Source: DATLYB01 sp964502525 (lineage in GTDB: Bacteria; Bacteroidota; Bacteroidia; Chitinophagales; CAIOSU01). Taken from it: DNA of 33,806 nt. Under the pieces are notes generated by a model. It ran no database searches. It was not told the DNA's origin and saw only the letters and a program-made list of their open reading frames with translations. Where the stretch lies: assembly GCA_964502525.1 (NCBI GenBank), contig CAZCXH010000038.1, positions 1 through 33,806 on the forward strand, given 5' to 3'. A program made the position numbers and the translations under genes. Shown piece after piece: positions 33,516-33,806 of this stretch (its first letter is position 1; every line of letters begins with the position of its first letter).

Positions 33516-33680
33516 TTTCAATAAGTTATCTTGTCGATAATCCATAACTCACGTTATATTATACATCTGACAATTAATAAAGCAGCCGTCAGACCGCTTC
33601 GTTCCCCGTCCCTTGTTTTCCGAGTGAAGTTATTTGCGCGCGCTCGCGGGACGCGAGCGCAGGCGAAGAAGAATTTTCGC

Positions 33681-33748
33681 CACCCAACACCCAACACCCA
33701 ACACCCAACACCCAATACCCAATACCCAATACCCAATACCCAACACCC
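33681..33748. repeat. Heptanucleotide tandem repeat (CACCCAA/TACCCAA)
   Basis: Five CACCCAA units are followed by four TACCCAA units and a partial CACCC. All units keep exact 7-base phase. The two-block structure suggests block expansion after a single C-to-T change. No gene is visible on either side within the window. Confidence 0.95.
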
Positions 33749-33806
33749 TGTCCAGGGCAATCGCATCTAAATTTTAAGAATCTTGAGAAGGTAGTCTCTG
33801 TCCCAT

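Larger units (their letters stand above)
33122..33806. repeat. Repeat-dense 3' end of the window
   Basis: No gene is seen. 33187-33275 and 33554-33600 are copies of the repeat at 31642 (shared GACAATTAATAAAGCAGCCG). Each is followed by GTGAAGTTATTTGCGCGCG and the hairpin GCGCTCGC-GGGAC-GCGAGCGC (33316-33336 and 33640-33660). An inverted-repeat element spans 33378-33515. A heptamer array is at 33681-33748. Frames crossing this stretch look like repeat read-through. Confidence 0.8.

Noticed and set aside
33681..33748. CRISPR-like array
   Set aside because: The unit is 7 bases with no spacers; it is a simple tandem repeat.

Overview
The window looks like a chromosomal segment of an environmental member of the Bacteroidota. 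The evidence is secreted proteins with Por/type IX (T9SS) C-terminal sorting domains, genes without clear Shine-Dalgarno sequences, large modular adhesin-like proteins, and intergenic DNA full of hairpin repeats. I cannot name a genus. I see no tRNA, rRNA, CRISPR array, phage or plasmid backbone.

Layout. (1) 1-1830 is a REP/RAYT region: one intact REP-associated transposase (784-1335, minus), two severed transposase fragments, and about five REP hairpin pairs. (2) 1954-4798 is a methionine/threonine module: a SAM-I riboswitch with a readable terminator/antiterminator, a PLP-dependent trans-sulfuration enzyme and homoserine dehydrogenase. (3) 5088-17931 holds two paralogous polytopic TMTC-like GT-C glycosyltransferases with C-terminal TPRs (5088-7487 and 15165-17114). 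Between them, on the minus strand, are a T9SS VCBS/ASPIC-UnbV protein, a DPM1-like GT2, an aspartyl/asparaginyl beta-hydroxylase (4-bp overlap with the GT2), a GNAT-domain protein and a T9SS YD-like protein; a secreted alpha/alpha-toroid-like protein follows. (4) 18456-29312 is a single 3618-residue secreted protein containing a beta-helix-like segment, a roughly 320-residue glycine-rich block, Ig/PKD-like domains, seven near-identical 86-residue repeats and a C-terminal module of the FISUMP/DUF1566 type. (5) 29893-30966 is a paralog of the YD-like protein. (6) 30967-33806 is dense in nested inverted repeats and contains one clear gene, a YihY/BrkB-type membrane protein (32162-33121).

How the genes may work together. 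The riboswitch should shut off the trans-sulfuration gene, and probably the downstream homoserine dehydrogenase, when S-adenosylmethionine is plentiful. The DPM1-like GT2 could make a polyprenyl-phosphate sugar. That is the kind of donor GT-C enzymes use, so the two TMTC-like enzymes may glycosylate exported proteins such as the large secreted proteins here. This link is inference from families and neighbourhood only.

The most unusual material is the repeat landscape. Several unrelated-looking hairpins share a four-base TTTA (or TAAA) loop with completely different stems, often nested inside longer terminal inverted repeats. The RAYT-linked REPs show the same logic with a TTTC/GAAA loop. Two minus-strand genes (GNAT and YD-like) sit between long direct repeats, like cassettes. 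Two heptanucleotide tandem arrays occur, one of them directly in front of the riboswitch-controlled start codon.
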